From contig OZ035997.1 in NCBI GenBank assembly GCA_964035015.1, positions 22,539,223 to 22,603,222 of the forward strand: 64,000 bases of DNA, written 5' to 3'. Positions 1 through 11,452 of the stretch are shown in pieces. Position numbers and translations under genes: made by a program. Under the pieces are notes generated by a model. It worked only from the letters and a program-made list of their open reading frames with translations. It had not been told where the DNA came from and did not search any database. The DNA comes from Corallium rubrum (Eukaryota > Cnidaria > Anthozoa > Scleralcyonacea > Coralliidae). Position 1 is the first letter of the stretch, and every line of letters begins with the position of its first letter.

Positions 1-275
1 GCACTTTAACCAATCAGAAAGCAGGATTTGGTAACATACGGACCGAAAAAAAATATAAATAAAAATATTACTATATTCACGTGGGGCTAGGTTGCAAAGA
101 GAATAATTTACAATACGTATCTACGACTATAAATATATAATGGTTACATCTATATGGTTTAAGATTATATACAATATTATCAATATTTATTTAAAACACG
201 GATCATACTTGGGAAAAAAACTGTTATTAAATCTATCGGTCCTACATTTAAAAGAGGAAAAATGGCCGGTGTTCC

Positions 276-869
276 TTAAATTATATTCATGCGCGTTTTC
301 TCTCGTATGGTAAGATGACACGATAACCGGTCGCCTGACACTATCTTCTTGATAGTTCTCTCACAAAGATCTGTTCGACGTTTATCAAGCCTAGGACACT
401 GGAGTGCTGCCAGTGCCTCGCTGTATGATCGGCCTGGTAATATAATCCTCAGCGCTCGTTTTTGAATTTTCTCTACCTCTTCAGACAAGTACCTGGGGAG
501 ACTACAATGCCAAACAGTACAGGAGTATTCTAAAATAGAGCGGATCAATGCGTAATAAATGGTGATGAGGTCATGCGGTGGAATGCCTCCCCGACGCAGA
601 ACACATAGGATATGTAACCACTTGGACGCTTTACTCACAGACATCGCAATATGTTCGTTCCATTTAAGATCGTTCTGAAGAATCAAACCAAGAACTTTGT
701 GTGATGATACAGATTCCAAAACTTGATTTCCAATGTGGAGACTTCGAAGTTCAGGTTGTTCCCTAAAGAAACAAATTTGCATCTCTTTACATTTTTTGGC
801 ATTGAGTTTCATCAGGTTGTTTGATGCCCATGCGCTAACGGAATTTAGATCCGACTGGATTACAGACAA
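276..869 (-). pseudogene. LINE reverse transcriptase, C-terminal part
   Basis: This 197-residue frame begins in the RT thumb (SVIQSDLNSVSAWASNN) and continues through the conserved KVLGLILQNDLKWNEHI and ILEYSCTVWHCSLP blocks to the EKIQKRALRII motif seen in CR1/jockey C-termini. It continues the product read at 2233-932 in a shifted frame. The segment with the catalytic Asp pair lies in the disrupted stretch between about 930 and 870. Confidence 0.82.
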
Positions 870-931
870 CTCACATTTCTTGATAGAGTTTCAGAGATGG
901 AAACATCGTCAACAAATTTCCAAATTCCAGA

Positions 932-2233
932 TTACCCTGATGTGCATTGCAAATCGTTGGCCATAATTAAGAACAAAATTAGACCCAATTTCGCTCCTTG
1001 GGGAACTCCGGCGTTGACTGGTAACCAACCAGAGACGGCATTACCAAGTTTGACACACTGCCTTCGCCCTGACAGAAAATTTGCAATCCACGGAATTAAA
1101 GATCTCCTAACTCCGATATCTACAAGTTTTTGAATGAAAACATTGTGGCCAATTCGGTCGTAAGCCTTGGAGAAATCCAAAAAGCATAAACGAAGGTATC
1201 GACCAGCGGAATCCAGGTGGGAAAGCCAATAATGTAACATGTCAAGGAGGCAATAGGTGGTAGATGATCCTTTCAAACAACCGAACTGTTGTGGGTCGAT
1301 TTTGCCCTTGACATCTGAAATCATCCATCGGACAACAAAATCTTCAAGAACTTTAGAAAGGCATGCCGTTAATGATATAGGTCTGGTGTCACCCTCACTA
1401 ACTGGTTGCTGGATTTTTGGGATCGGAGTAATATTTGAATCTTTCCATATATTTGGAACTATCCCGGATGAAAGTGATGTATTGAAAATGCTTGCAACTG
1501 GTTGTGCAAATACGTATGCAAATTCCTTCAGGACGCGAGCTGGTATATTATCCAGATCACATGCCTTCACGGCTAAGAGCTTCTTACAGACCTCGTGAGG
1601 TTCAATATAAGGCACTTGGTCAGCAGCGGGGTGATAAGCTGGTAGCGTGGTAAGGTCGAGCGATGGGATATCCGCGTTGACAGAAGCATAGAAATTGTTC
1701 AGACTATTGACCAGTTCCAGATCTAGTAGCAACTTGCCATCCTTTTCAAGAGCGAAACTTGTACTCTTTTCAGATCGGCCAGACATTTTATTAACAACCT
1801 TCCACCACATTCGACAGTCGTCTTTCTTAAGATGTTGAACTTTATTCCTGTAATACAACTTCTTCCTTAAGGGGATTTCGGTTTGGACTATATACTTAAG
1901 CACCCGCCATTGATGTACATTTCCAATATGGAAGGTTCTTTGACGGTCACTAATAAGTTGCTTAATGGACGCTGACATCCACGGCTTGTCGGAATGGCAA
2001 AACCTCATAGACTTCAGTGGGATAAATCTGTCAAGCGCCGTAGACACCTGGGACAAAAAGGAGTTAGCGAGGTCATCTACGGAGGGGTTTGGACCAAGTT
2101 CACCAAACCAATGGTGCGTACTAGCCCATCGACCAAAGGCATCGACGGAAGACCGTGGGTAGCGACGTACTAAACGCTTAATCGGTTTAGTGTATAACTT
2201 ACTCATATTGTCGTTTACACTATAGGAAACCAT
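932..2233 (-). pseudogene. LINE reverse transcriptase, N-terminal and palm part
   Basis: This 433-residue open frame carries the pre-RT linker (residues 1-200) and RT motifs: a FLDFSKAYD block near residue 350 (first catalytic Asp) and a GVPQGAKLG block near residue 415. The frame is lost just after the GVPQG block, before the expected xxDD motif, and coding similarity resumes in another frame at 869. RT polymerises cDNA from the element RNA at a nicked target. I infer an inactive fragment because the catalytic half is split by a frameshift. Confidence 0.85.
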
Positions 2234-3087
2234 TGTACTATATTATGGTCAGAAGATCCAAGCGGGGCAAGTATACACGGTTTGTCATTTAAATTATGTA
2301 AATTCGTAACTATAAGATCAAGAGTAGCTACTCCCCTTGTGGGAAGGAGGAACTATTTGCTTTAGACTAAGGCTGCTGATTAGATTGGAAATGTCAAAAT
2401 TATTAAAGTCGCCGAGAATTATGATACCACTCCACAGTCAGGGTATAGCTGTTCCGGACAGAATCTGTTGTATTCATCAAATATTCGTCGAGGTCACGCT
2501 GTTCTTGAGCAGTTCTGCCAGGGGGGTTATACACAACACAAACTACAATGGCCGAAAGAGGCCTCGGTAGACGTGACGGATCCATAACCACAGGCATTCA
2601 AAGTTTGGATTTTCGAGATCAAGGAATGTGTTGCAAAGAATAAACACACACACCACCATCCCGGCCATTTACACGATCATTATGGTGAATATTATAACCA
2701 CTGATTGATATCAGGTTATCATCAATGTTCTTGTGTAACCACGACTCTGTTATAGCCACTAAATCCATTGGGTTATTATCTAAAAGTGATGTAAGTTGGT
2801 CAACCGTAGGAAATAACGAACGAGCATTTATTAAACCAATACATGGAAGTGTAGGGGACTTTAAACGGCTATTATTTTCATTATTTCCTGTAATGATTAG
2901 ATACTTTATAGATACTTCTGGTTTAGACCTCCCACGAGGTTCAGGCTCGTTGGGTTGTCGATTTCAGTTTTGTACTTTTTGTACTCTCAGTGAGTTCAGA
3001 TTAAAATACTTGTATCTTAAATCGTAAAGCTGGAGAATATTACATGGTGTCAGGAGTGTAGTTAGAATTCGAGAATACTTTAGAGTC

Positions 3088-4310
3088 ATGACACTGAGTG
3101 GAGTGGAAACTCCTGTTATGCAATGGGACGGCGAAAACCTCAAAGAAAATTGGCGACGTTTTAAGCAATATGTCGGGCTGATGTTCTCTGGCCCGCTCAA
3201 GTCAAAAAACGAAGCCGAGAAATGCAGCTATTTACTCATCTGGGTAAGACAAAAAGGTAGAGATATACTCAACACATGGGCAGATATCGCAGAAGAAGAT
3301 GAAGGTAAATTAAAGACTTATTATGATCGCTTTGAGAAGCATGTTAACCCGAAGGCAAATCCTGTGTTTGCTCGATATAAATTTTATAACAAAGGTCAAG
3401 GCCTGGCAGAGCCAGTGGAACATTTCATAACCGAATTACAACTTCTTGCCCAACATTGCGAATTTCACGATAAGAATGAAATGGTTAGAGATCGAATAGT
3501 CTTCGGGACTAATTAAAACAAAGTGAGAGAAAAGCTGATAATGGAGGGAGCCGAGCTCACACTGGAGAAAGCCATGCGAATTGCAAGAACTTATGAGACT
3601 TCTCAAGCTCAACTTAAAACCATGTCTGCTGAGAATAAGGAAGAAAGCATTCACATTACCAAGCAGCGAACCCAAGACGGCTACAATCAGAGATTGAAGG
3701 AACCAATTCTGTCACAAGGCCAAATTTACTATCAGCAAACAACAACCCAATGTGGAAATTGTGATCGCAGACACAACACATGTAGAAAATCCAACCATTT
3801 TGCACAAGTATGTAGATCCGAAGGACGAAGGAGCCAAATCCACCCTATTGACAAAGAAGAAAATGACCCTACAATGTCGAAATTCGAGTCAACACTTTCG
3901 AGTCAATCAATAGAAAACGTTGACTACCAAGAAGCAAAAGCAAGCAAGGATGAAGTGTTTGTTACAGTGAGCATCGATTTGAACACTGCAGCCCAAGCTA
4001 AAACATCACTTAAAGCTAAGCTATAGACACCGGTGCGCAAGGAAATATACTTCCTATACGATTATATCAATGCAATGTACCCACAAAACATTGACGAGAA
4101 TGGCAACCCCAAGAAGGGAGCAACAAATTCATCAGACACCATCCTTACTGCATACGGAGGGTCAAGAATAAACCACCATGGTATCGTAACCATTGACTGC
4201 GAGTTCAAGGGGAAAAGTTCTGCTGCGTAGTTCTACGTTACAAATACACACGGCCCTGCTATTATTGGCTTATCAACATCGACTGCCCTATAGAGAAAGG
4301 ACACAAGTGG
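3088..4310 (+). mobile_element. Truncated Ty3/Gypsy-like retrotransposon: gag plus start of protease
   Basis: Frames at 3088-3516, 3523-4026 and 4033-4230 together resemble the gag of Ty3/Gypsy elements of the K02A2.6 type. A matrix/capsid-like part (WDGENLKENWRRFKQY, then NPVFARYKFYNKGQ) is followed by a degenerate Cys/His knuckle around 3751-3810. A shifted frame near 4024 reads a retropepsin start, DTGAQGN. A stop at 3514 separates the first two frames and a frameshift hides the protease motif. No RT, RNase H, integrase or LTRs follow, so this is a 5' fragment. The alternative of a domesticated gag gene is unlikely given the breaks. Confidence 0.75.
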
Positions 4311-4738
4311 CCCTTTCTATACAGCACGTGACTTTCTATACATCATGCTGTGGACACTATATCCCATGAGCCACAAAACAAGAGTGACCCTAACCGTTTT
4401 AGAACATGGTTGCAACCACGAAAATATTTTTATCTTATTGTATATGTTTTGTTCACGCATTCTTTGTATTCTTGGTGCGTTTATACGCAACTCGTTAATC
4501 AAATCAACACCATCTGGAATATAAGTGGCACCAACCCTGCGTTAGAGTAGTAGCCATCGAAAGAGAAGCCCTATGGCTGCCTCCAACTGCGGTCGACCAA
4601 CTCACTCGCCATTAATATAATTTCTATACTCTAACCATTTTGTAGCTGTTTTTGTTTTCTGTAGAAGTTATTGCGTAAATGTTCAATTTCTTCTGTCATT
4701 TGCATACTCCAGCAAAATTTCGCGCTTATTGTTGTTGC

Positions 4739-5204
4739 TTAAAGTGTCTATGAAACGAAAATTAACGTTTGTCTTATTTGTAAGAACATTTAAAATGATA
4801 GAGTAACATATTTTGCAGTTTTTCGTTTCCTTGCTTCGTTCTTGAGATATTTCGGCTGTTTGATGCAACGTCACACGTGCATAATGAGTTATCGAAAAAC
4901 GTTATATATCTTTGCTATTGTTAAGTATAATCCTTGACAATCTACATGTTTAGTGTTCTGGGCGAAACACACGCACATGTTTCCCTCGAATTATTTTGGT
5001 TCGATAATAGCAAAGATATAACTTTTTTCAATAACTCATTATGCACATGTGACGTTAAAATGTTTAATTTGCATATCGTACAAACTGAAATATCTCAAGA
5101 ACGAAGCAAGGAAACGAAAAACTTCAAAAGATGTTACTCTATCATATTAAATGTTCTTTCAAATAAGATAGACTTAAATAATTTTCGTTTCATAGGCACT
5201 TTAA
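4739..5204. repeat. Imperfect foldback (inverted repeat) of about 190-200 nt arms
   Basis: Bases 4739-4925 are an imperfect reverse complement of about 4999-5204, with about 75 nt between the arms. The match includes the outer block AAAGTG(T/C)CTATGAAACG and the inner block TCTTTGCTATT. Both arms can be translated into a similar peptide containing SQERSKETKN, one on each strand, which is simply a consequence of the palindrome. This is probably a MITE-like foldback. No target duplication was confirmed. Confidence 0.75.
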
Positions 5205-5249
5205 AACCGAGCAAACGTTGCCTGCCGTGCAGCTTATTTTCGTCTCGTT

Positions 5250-6270
5250 AACGGTCGTTTCCAAACCCAATGTTCTTGTCCTCAGCACCCAGAGGAGGTA
5301 CGAAGGTCGGCCCAGAATGCATTGCGTTTAGTTTTCTTCCTTGTGCTCGGAGCGTGACAGTTGATGATGAAATTATAGACATTTTCGTTGGCGCTGTTTC
5401 GATTGAAAAGCTGCCCAAAAGGTAAGGTCTTTATATGATATTAATAAGATATTCTAAAATATGTTTCTCTGGTTTGTTTTGTCGTAGCATACTGGTTTCG
5501 GGTCAATATTCAGTGTTATGTTTGTTGCTTTTACGGGTCACTGAAGTTGGCCGAAAAGTGGCGAGTGATTATACGTACTTATTTGACGTTATATAGAAGC
5601 AACAAAACACTGATAGCTTACTAGAAATACATAAACGCAACGACCCCTCCCCCGGTATTTATACAATAAATATACATAACTAGCAGTTACTATTGCAAGG
5701 AAAATGCTGCCTCTCGTAAGCAAACACTGTAAGGGCAATGCATTACAAGACAACGGCTACTAAAAATGTTGGAGACCATAAAATGGTTTAGGGGTCATGT
5801 CAACCCAGGGAATTTATATTTTGTCCATTAACCCATGGTAGGCAATAGTGCATGTGGCACGATTACTCTAATACAATAGAGAAAAACACTGCAAAATATT
5901 TTTAACAATTTGAATGTCACTAATTATTGTTCTGAGAATAAGATATTGTCAATGTCAACAAATTTCAGAACATAGAGTAATGGTGAAACATAACGAAGTT
6001 AACATATTTTTTAACGTTTTAGAATTATGATAAGTATCGGTATAACATGTTCTCCAAATTAAATGTCAATCTTGGTGACACGAATAAGTTTCTTAGACAG
6101 ATAAAAACTGTTCAAATAGCAATTTGAAGGTCACTGATTATTGTTCTGAAAATAACATTTTGTCAATGACAACAAATTTCAGAGCATAATGGTGAAACAT
6201 AACACGAACATGTTAACATATTTTGTAACATTTTACAATGATGATAAATGTTGCCATAGGCCAATGTTAT
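5250..6270. other. Non-coding stretch without recognised genes
   Basis: AT-rich sequence with no persuasive ORF. A short block near 5288-5325 (GAGGAGGTACGAAGG) recurs in inverted orientation near 24663-24700. A block near 5617-5690 (CTAGAAATACATAAACGCA) recurs near 25322. Two similar segments around 5900-6000 and 6120-6200 (AATTTCAGA.CATA context) look like a diverged tandem duplication of about 240 bp. Confidence 0.5.
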
Positions 6271-6275
6271 AAAAA

Positions 6276-6716
6276 TTAAATGTCAATGTTGGCGACATCA
6301 ATGAGTTTCTTTTGGACGTCATCATATGTTACTTGAACATCAGGTATGGACAGTAGAGCACATGTGAGCATATCAGGAGATACAGTGCTGAGGTTGATCT
6401 CATTAGGAATGAACTGTGTTATCGTCTCCACATTTTCATGGTAGACAGATAAACTAAACGTATCGCCAGATTTTCTCAAATTCTCAAAGAGAACTCTCAA
6501 AAACCACTGTTTCTTGCAAGACGCAACTTTCTGGACCATTTTGCAGCTTTCGCATTGGGCAAGGGTGTTGTTTTCTGGTTTGAGAGTAGCCTTTCTCCCA
6601 CATTTAAAGCATGTGAGGTATGCTGAAATTGACTCTACTCCAAGCAAAGCCACCTGTGCTCGAATTGTTGATAGTGTATGGAAATCTTCAGGAAGGGCCT
6701 GTGTAAACTCTTGCAC
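6276..6716 (-). CDS. RPA-like zinc-ribbon/OB-fold protein fragment
   Basis: The 146-residue frame has a four-cysteine ribbon, CFKCGRK then CESCKMVQK, spaced by about 16 residues near residues 37-60. It is followed by a hydrophobic beta-rich stretch (QWFLRVLFENLRKSGDTFSL). This resembles the C-terminal zinc-ribbon OB domain of replication protein A large subunits, a domain often carried by Helitron-type elements. The role would be single-stranded DNA binding. There is no clear upstream partner, and the ATG may be internal to a larger exon. A trimeric SINE lies immediately upstream on the coding strand. Assignment is by motif only. Confidence 0.45.
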   Translation of the reverse strand: MQEFTQALPEDFHTLSTIRAQVALLGVESISAYLTCFKCGRKATLKPENNTLAQCESCKMVQKVASCKKQWFLRVLFENLRKSGDTFSLSVYHENVETITQFIPNEINLSTVSPDMLTCALLSIPDVQVTYDDVQKKLIDVANIDI

Positions 6717-6802
6717 CTCTTCGTAGGAGAACAGGTCTGATTTTGGCGTATTTAAAAACTTATTTCCCGCGTTATCTTGCTTTAAGCGAAGATTCTTTAA
6801 TA

Positions 6803-7598
6803 AGTAATATTGGGCATTTCACTCGATTACATAGCATGTTCTAAGGATTTTGGGTGAAGGAAAATTCGAGTGTAGAATATATACATTTTGAGACCAAACC
6901 GGGACCAGTTGCGAAAAATGCAACTACACGGGCCTTCCGGCAGGAATTGAACCCACGACCTTGCGATTCTAGTGCAATGCTCTGACCACTGAGCCACGGA
7001 GGCCGTTGCCGAGAGCTTGATCGTGAGTTCTGTATATATAATAAGGTGGTAATGCCAGGAGAGAATTGGGTATATTATAAGTAATATTGGGCATTTCACT
7101 CGATTACATAGCATGTTCTAAGGATTTTGGGTGAAGGAAAATTCGAGTGTAGAATATATACATTTTGAGACCAAACCGGGACCAGTTGCGAAAAATGCAA
7201 CAACACGGGCCTTCCGGCAGGAATTGAACCCACGACCTTGCGATTCTAGTGCAATGCTCTGACCACTGAGCCACGGAGGCCGTTGCCGAGAGCTTGATCG
7301 TGAGTTCTGTATATATAATAAGGTGGTAATGCCAGGAGAGAATTGGGTATATTATAAGTAATATTGGGCATTTCACTCGATTACATAGCATGTTCTAAGG
7401 ATTTTGGGTGAAGGAAAATTCGAGTGTAGAATATATACATTTTGAGACCAAACCGGAACCAGTTGCGAAAAATGCAACTACACGGGCCTTCCGGCAGGAA
7501 TTGAACCCACGACCTTGCGATTCTAGTGCAATGCTCTGACCACTGAGCCACGGAGGCCGTTGCCGAGAGCTTGATCGTGAGTTCTGTATATATAATAA
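6803..7598 (-). mobile_element. Trimeric tRNA-derived SINE array with an 11-bp target duplication
   Basis: Three head-to-tail copies with an exact 277-bp period start at 6833, 7110 and 7387; the last is shorter. Each minus-strand unit carries a tRNA-like head (6931-7004, 7208-7281, 7485-7558) with an A-box (TGGCTCAGTGG), a B-box (GGTTCAATTCC) and an AGA-type anticodon loop. The whole block is flanked by ATTCTTTAATA at 6792-6802 and 7599-7609, so it behaves as a single insertion. Peptide frames through it (for example SVAQWSEHCTR) are translated SINE, not genes. Confidence 0.88.
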
Positions 7599-7724
7599 AT
7601 TCTTTAATAGATACGTGGTGTTTGCTTCCAAGCAGTCAATGATTTTTTGATTTTTAATATTTCTATTGCGCAAATTAGCATGTGGATATGATCAAATGCG
7701 CATTACAAAGCTACAGATGGCTTA

Positions 7725-8000
7725 TCAAAGGCCAGACTTAAATAAGTTTTGTTCCCACAAAAAAAGTTTCATCGATGCAGTAGGGTCCACAATGATAACG
7801 TCTCCAAGGGCATCCAGGTACATGCGGTCGCCTAGTGACAATATGCTGTCGACAGTTTCGCAGTTCCACTCAAATACAGGAATCATTTGTTCGGTAAATA
7901 GCGCTGATAAACTGATATAAGAGCACTGTTTCCCACGAGAATCGCCACTAAAACGTTCGTCACCTTGATGAACACTTCCACAAACAAACAGTGGTATCAC
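7725..8000 (-). CDS. Cysteine protease-like fragment resembling the C76 (viral tegument DUB) fold
   Basis: The 91-residue frame contains VHQGDERFSGDSRGKQCSY and then a hydrophobic helix. The arrangement HQGD-RF-RG-QC matches the active-site Cys neighbourhood of peptidase C76-like domains, which also occur in large eukaryotic mobile elements of cnidarians. If real it would cleave ubiquitin-type linkages. Only the N-terminal Cys region is present; no catalytic Asp/His segment follows. It lies upstream of the RPA-like fragment on the same strand, so both could be pieces of one Helitron-like or Maverick-like element. The family call is by memory of motif shape. Confidence 0.4.
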   Translation of the reverse strand: MIPLFVCGSVHQGDERFSGDSRGKQCSYISLSALFTEQMIPVFEWNCETVDSILSLGDRMYLDALGDVIIVDPTASMKLFLWEQNLFKSGL

Positions 8001-8040
8001 AGATTGATTATAAGCTTATTAAAATTGACAACGTTTTTAG

Positions 8041-8121
8041 TCCCGGAGCCCGGGTGAGGGTGCTAATCTCGACACGCGTGGAGTACACGCGAAATTACAC
8101 GTAAGTGGGAAAGAAATTCTG

Positions 8122-8200
<79 letters not shown>

Positions 8201-8960
8201 TCAAATCCACAACTTGCGCAGTTCGAATAGCAGGGTACTGGTAACTAATCCGTTAAATTATTCAAATTATTTAAATTTATGTCAGCAAATTATAATTTAT
8301 AAGTTCGGTTGGATTACAAAATAGTTTTTCAACGCTCATGACGAAAGAAATCTTTGCCAGAAAAAATGGTTTCAGTTAAAATGTACATTAATATTACTAT
8401 TAAAAAAGACCAAAGAAAGAAGGCTAACAAGAGATGTGGCAGCGAGAAAAAGACAATAATAAATACGACTTAAAACCGCTGGAAAAATCCTAAAAATTAA
8501 TACGATAAAATAAAGACAGAAAACGATGCCAACCAAAATGTAACTGAAAGAAGGATGTGTCCTGAAACTGTTCAAAGCCGGTAAAGAATTTTGCTCTGGT
8601 GTATTCTACATAACTCGAGAGGGAACGATGAAGAAATTTTGAAACAAACGGCTTTTTAGATCATGAAGAGAATGATGCCTTGTCATATTTATGTGTCAAC
8701 AACGAAAAAAGTAAGAAACCACGAACGAGAAAAATAATCCGAAAAGAGTACTAGACTGAATTGGCAGTGTTTGTGGTCACAAAAGCAGAAGAAAGTTTAA
8801 CGGTAGGAGATTCGTATTTAACAGTTTAGCTGAGTTAAAACAGAAATCTTGAAAATGAAAATGAAAATTAATATAAATAATATATTGTCTAGAATTGTCT
8901 TTCAACGCTAGGACGTTGACATTGTGTGATTTGTGTCTTTTCTTGCCCACTGTTTATATA
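8041..8960. repeat. Interspersed repeat family, copy A
   Basis: The segment 8041-8120 (CCCGGGTGAGGGTGCTAATC) recurs inverted at 21720-21815. Bases 8215-8960 recur in the same order at 25625-26070, including TCTGGTGTATTCTAC and TGGCAGTGTTTGTGG. The central piece 8270-8395 is inverted relative to 25370-25510. The family is therefore a mobile repeat with internal rearrangement. No coding capacity is seen. Confidence 0.65.
8124..8196. repeat. (TA)n microsatellite
   Basis: An uninterrupted TA dinucleotide array lies inside repeat family copy A, next to GGGAAAGAAATTCTG. The same junction motif precedes the (TA)n at 25552. Confidence 0.95.
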
Positions 8961-8984
8961 GTTATCGTTTAGCGCGCGAACATA

Positions 8985-9133
8985 CAAACAAACAAACAAA
9001 CAAACAAACAAACAAACAAACAAACAAACAAACAAACAAACAAACAAACAAACAAACAAACAAACAAACAAACAAACAAACAAACAAACAAACAAACAAA
9101 CAAACAAACAAACAAACAAACAAACAAACAAAC
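8985..9133. repeat. (AAAC)n tetranucleotide array, about 37 copies
   Basis: A pure AAAC repeat. Long Cys/Leu/Val-rich and Lys/Gln/Thr-Asn-rich frames through it are artefacts of the repeat. Confidence 0.97.
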
Positions 9134-9139
9134 ATCGAT

Positions 9140-10220
9140 CGACAAAATCGAGAATTATACTGCACCCAAGAATGCCAAAGAGGCAGCAAGTACCCCCACC
9201 CCCACCCCCCGCCGCGATTAAAATAAGCACCTGATCTGTTTTTGTATACAAATATAAACACCCTTGCCCTCGTGGCCTCCTTTACATCCTGTTTTATCAC
9301 TTTTATGAATGTAGTTTTTCTATTATTGACCAATTTCCAAAGCAATGTTTTATTCCAAAGTAATAAAGCAGTGGCTGAGGAAAAACTTGTGTCACGGCCA
9401 TTAGGCCGTGGTGCTATATTAAGCACCAGAAACTATAGCAAAAACAAACAATAATTACAGACGCTTATATCAAGGTGCCTATTAAACTGTTTTAATAATA
9501 TGATTCCTCATGTTCCAAATATAATGTTGAACCTCAAGAAAAACATTTGAACAGAAAAAAACGTAGGTAACAGCCTGAAACTGACTATAGGTATAAGTCA
9601 AAGAGGAAAAACTAACCAGGGAAGAACTATAATGCAAAGTTTCACTCGAACCATGGAAGAAAAAAACGCCTGGGAAAATGTATATTATTTGACAAGATTT
9701 TTGCTGTTTTAACTGAGTTTAATGATGAAAAGGTTTCGGATATATACCGACTCTAATCAGCTAAAGAAAGCTGGTAAGTTAAATATACGAATCACTGTTT
9801 ACCGTTAAATTTTCTTTTGGCTCTGCTCAGATGCTGCAAACACTGCCATACGGCTACGGTGATTGGTTTCCGTGTTTTTTTCGTTCGGTTCTTAGCAAAA
9901 AGCAATTAATTCTCTTCAAAATGTGAAAAGCTGTTTGTGTTGATGTTCCTTTCAATTCACTGTTCTCTCTCGAGCCAAGATGTACCAGTGAAGTCTCTTG
10001 CTGGCTTTGAACAGACACATGAAGAAACATCTTTTTGTTTTTTTCAGTCATATTTGGCGGCATCTTTTCCGATCTTTATCGCAATTTTTCATGCCTTTTC
10101 AATGGTTTCTAGTCGTGTTTAATATTGTTTGGTTCATCCCACTGCAACATCTCTTCTTAGCTTTCCTTTTTCGGTCGTTTGTAAACCAATTTTTCTGACA
10201 AAGATTTTGTTTCGCTTGAG
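9140..10220. other. Non-coding stretch before PLE1
   Basis: No gene recognised. Short frames here lack motifs. The PLE1 coding similarity only becomes convincing from about 10225, so the join between unrelated sequence and a 5'-truncated element lies near there. Confidence 0.5.
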
Positions 10221-11163
10221 CCTCGAAAGTTGGCGATTTGTCTCCATTAATGGTAATAAGCTGAGCACTTCTGTCTTTTACAAGACCACTGACTCTCATA
10301 GCTACCTCCTCTTCTCCTCTCATCATCCTAAACACACCAAAACTTCCATTCCTTTCTCTCAATTTCTTCGTCTTCGCCGCCTCTGCAGTGAAGACGACGA
10401 TTTCAATGCCAAATGTTTGGAAATGAGAAACTTTTTTGTTAATCGCGGTTATCCTTCCCACCTCTTAGACACTGCCTTACACAAGGTCTCCAACATTTCC
10501 CGTTCAGACACCTTAAGTGAACCTTTGGCTACCATTTCTAATGAAAAAGTACCTCTTGTTCTCACTTTTCATCCCTTCAATTTCAAAGTAAGGGACATCA
10601 TTAGCCGCAATTTCGACCTCATTAAAAATGACCCAGAAACATCTTCCATTTTCTCTGAGAAACCCCTAGTATCTTTTCGGCATAGCAAAAACATCCGGGA
10701 AAACGTTGTTCACAGCTCACTGCAGCAAGCCTTGGTATCACATGTTGGCACCAGCTCTTGCTGTCGTGGTAGGTGCAACACCTGTAAATATTTAGACTCC
10801 TCAATTTCAATTTCGGCTCCAAATTGTAGGTTCAACATAACCCATAGTTTCACTTGCACTTCCTCCAACCTCATTTACTGTATCTCTTGCAGTAAATGTC
10901 CCATGCTTTACATCGGAGAAACTGGAAGACGTTTAGGTGACAGGTTTGTGGAACACCTTCGTGATGTCAAATACAATGTGCAAAACAAACCTGTTGCCAG
11001 GCACTTCAACAGTGCCAACCACTCCTTTTCCAACATGAAAATCTGTGCCATTCAGCCCATTACAGGTTGTAACGATACTCGTCGTAAACAAGAAATGCGT
11101 CTCATATACAAACTTGGTACCATTCACCCTCACGGCCTCAATGAGCGATTCTCTTTCATTTAG
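10129..11163 (+). pseudogene. PLE1: Penelope-like element, RT thumb and GIY-YIG endonuclease
   Basis: The 344-residue frame is the C-terminal half of a Penelope-like retroelement protein. From about residue 40 it has the thumb region (STSVFYKTTDSHSY, then FSQFLRLRRLCS). A Cys-rich segment (CCRGRCNTCKYL) follows, then a GIY-YIG-type endonuclease: LIYCISCSKCPMLYIGETGRR with a downstream R-x3-H. The RT palm with its YxDD is missing, so the copy is 5' truncated. The first ~35 residues probably belong to flanking DNA. The coding part is otherwise open to its stop. The element continues into a 3' region with a hammerhead motif at 11413 and ends at a (TA)n array. Confidence 0.85.
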
Positions 11164-11412
11164 CTCACTCCACCACCATATTCCACACCTTTTCCTTAAC
11201 CTTTTTCTGATGATTTAAATAGTAATTTATAACCTGTTTCTTTGCCTATTTGCAGGTAGCTGACCCACAAATTCGGTCAGCACCTGCACACAGGCTAAAA
11301 TTACATATTAATTTAATTGTTTACTTTGTTTTTATTGGCTTACATGTGTTCACGTGATTCCCATTGTAGCTCTGCTATAAATACGCGAGACCACATGTGA
11401 GTTGTTTACTAA

Positions 11413-11452
11413 TTTCTCCTGACGAAGGGCCTTCGCTCGAAACGTCGAGAAG
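11413..11452 (+). ncRNA. Hammerhead ribozyme motif of PLE1 (dimer type)
   Basis: Stem I UUUCUC (11413-11418) pairs with GAGAAG (11447-11452). Core CUGACGA is at 11419-11425 and stem II GGGC/GCUC has a CUUC loop, with one extra A before it. GAAA is at 11439-11442. Stem III would be the self-complementary ACGU, which cannot form within one molecule but can between two. This is the arrangement known for Penelope-like element ribozymes that act as dimers. The predicted cut is after C11446. Confidence 0.75.

Larger units (their letters stand above)
276..2930 (-). mobile_element. Decayed non-LTR retrotransposon (LINE), endonuclease plus reverse transcriptase
   Basis: The minus strand reads, in order, an apurinic-type endonuclease remnant (about 2880-2280, with an AITESW motif and a DHNIVQW end), a linker, and a reverse transcriptase with its C-terminal tail. 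The reading frame is broken several times, so this is a dead copy. The organisation is that of a CR1/jockey-type LINE. The 3' end lies in the AT-rich first 270 bases and no clean target duplication was found. A plus-strand gag remnant begins just to its right, so two unrelated retroelements lie back to back. Confidence 0.85.

Noticed and set aside
6931..7004. Functional tRNA gene with AGA anticodon
   Set aside because: A- and B-boxes are good, but the acceptor stem has an extra base, there is no long variable arm expected for a Ser tRNA, and all copies lie in a repeated SINE unit.
6827..7673. SVAQWSEHCTR-type ORFs repeated here and at 27539-28598
   Set aside because: Readthrough of tRNA-SINE copies; no independent coding signal.
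8889..9426. Long Cys/Leu/Val and Lys/Gln/Asn-rich frames on both strands
   Set aside because: They are translations of the (AAAC)n array.
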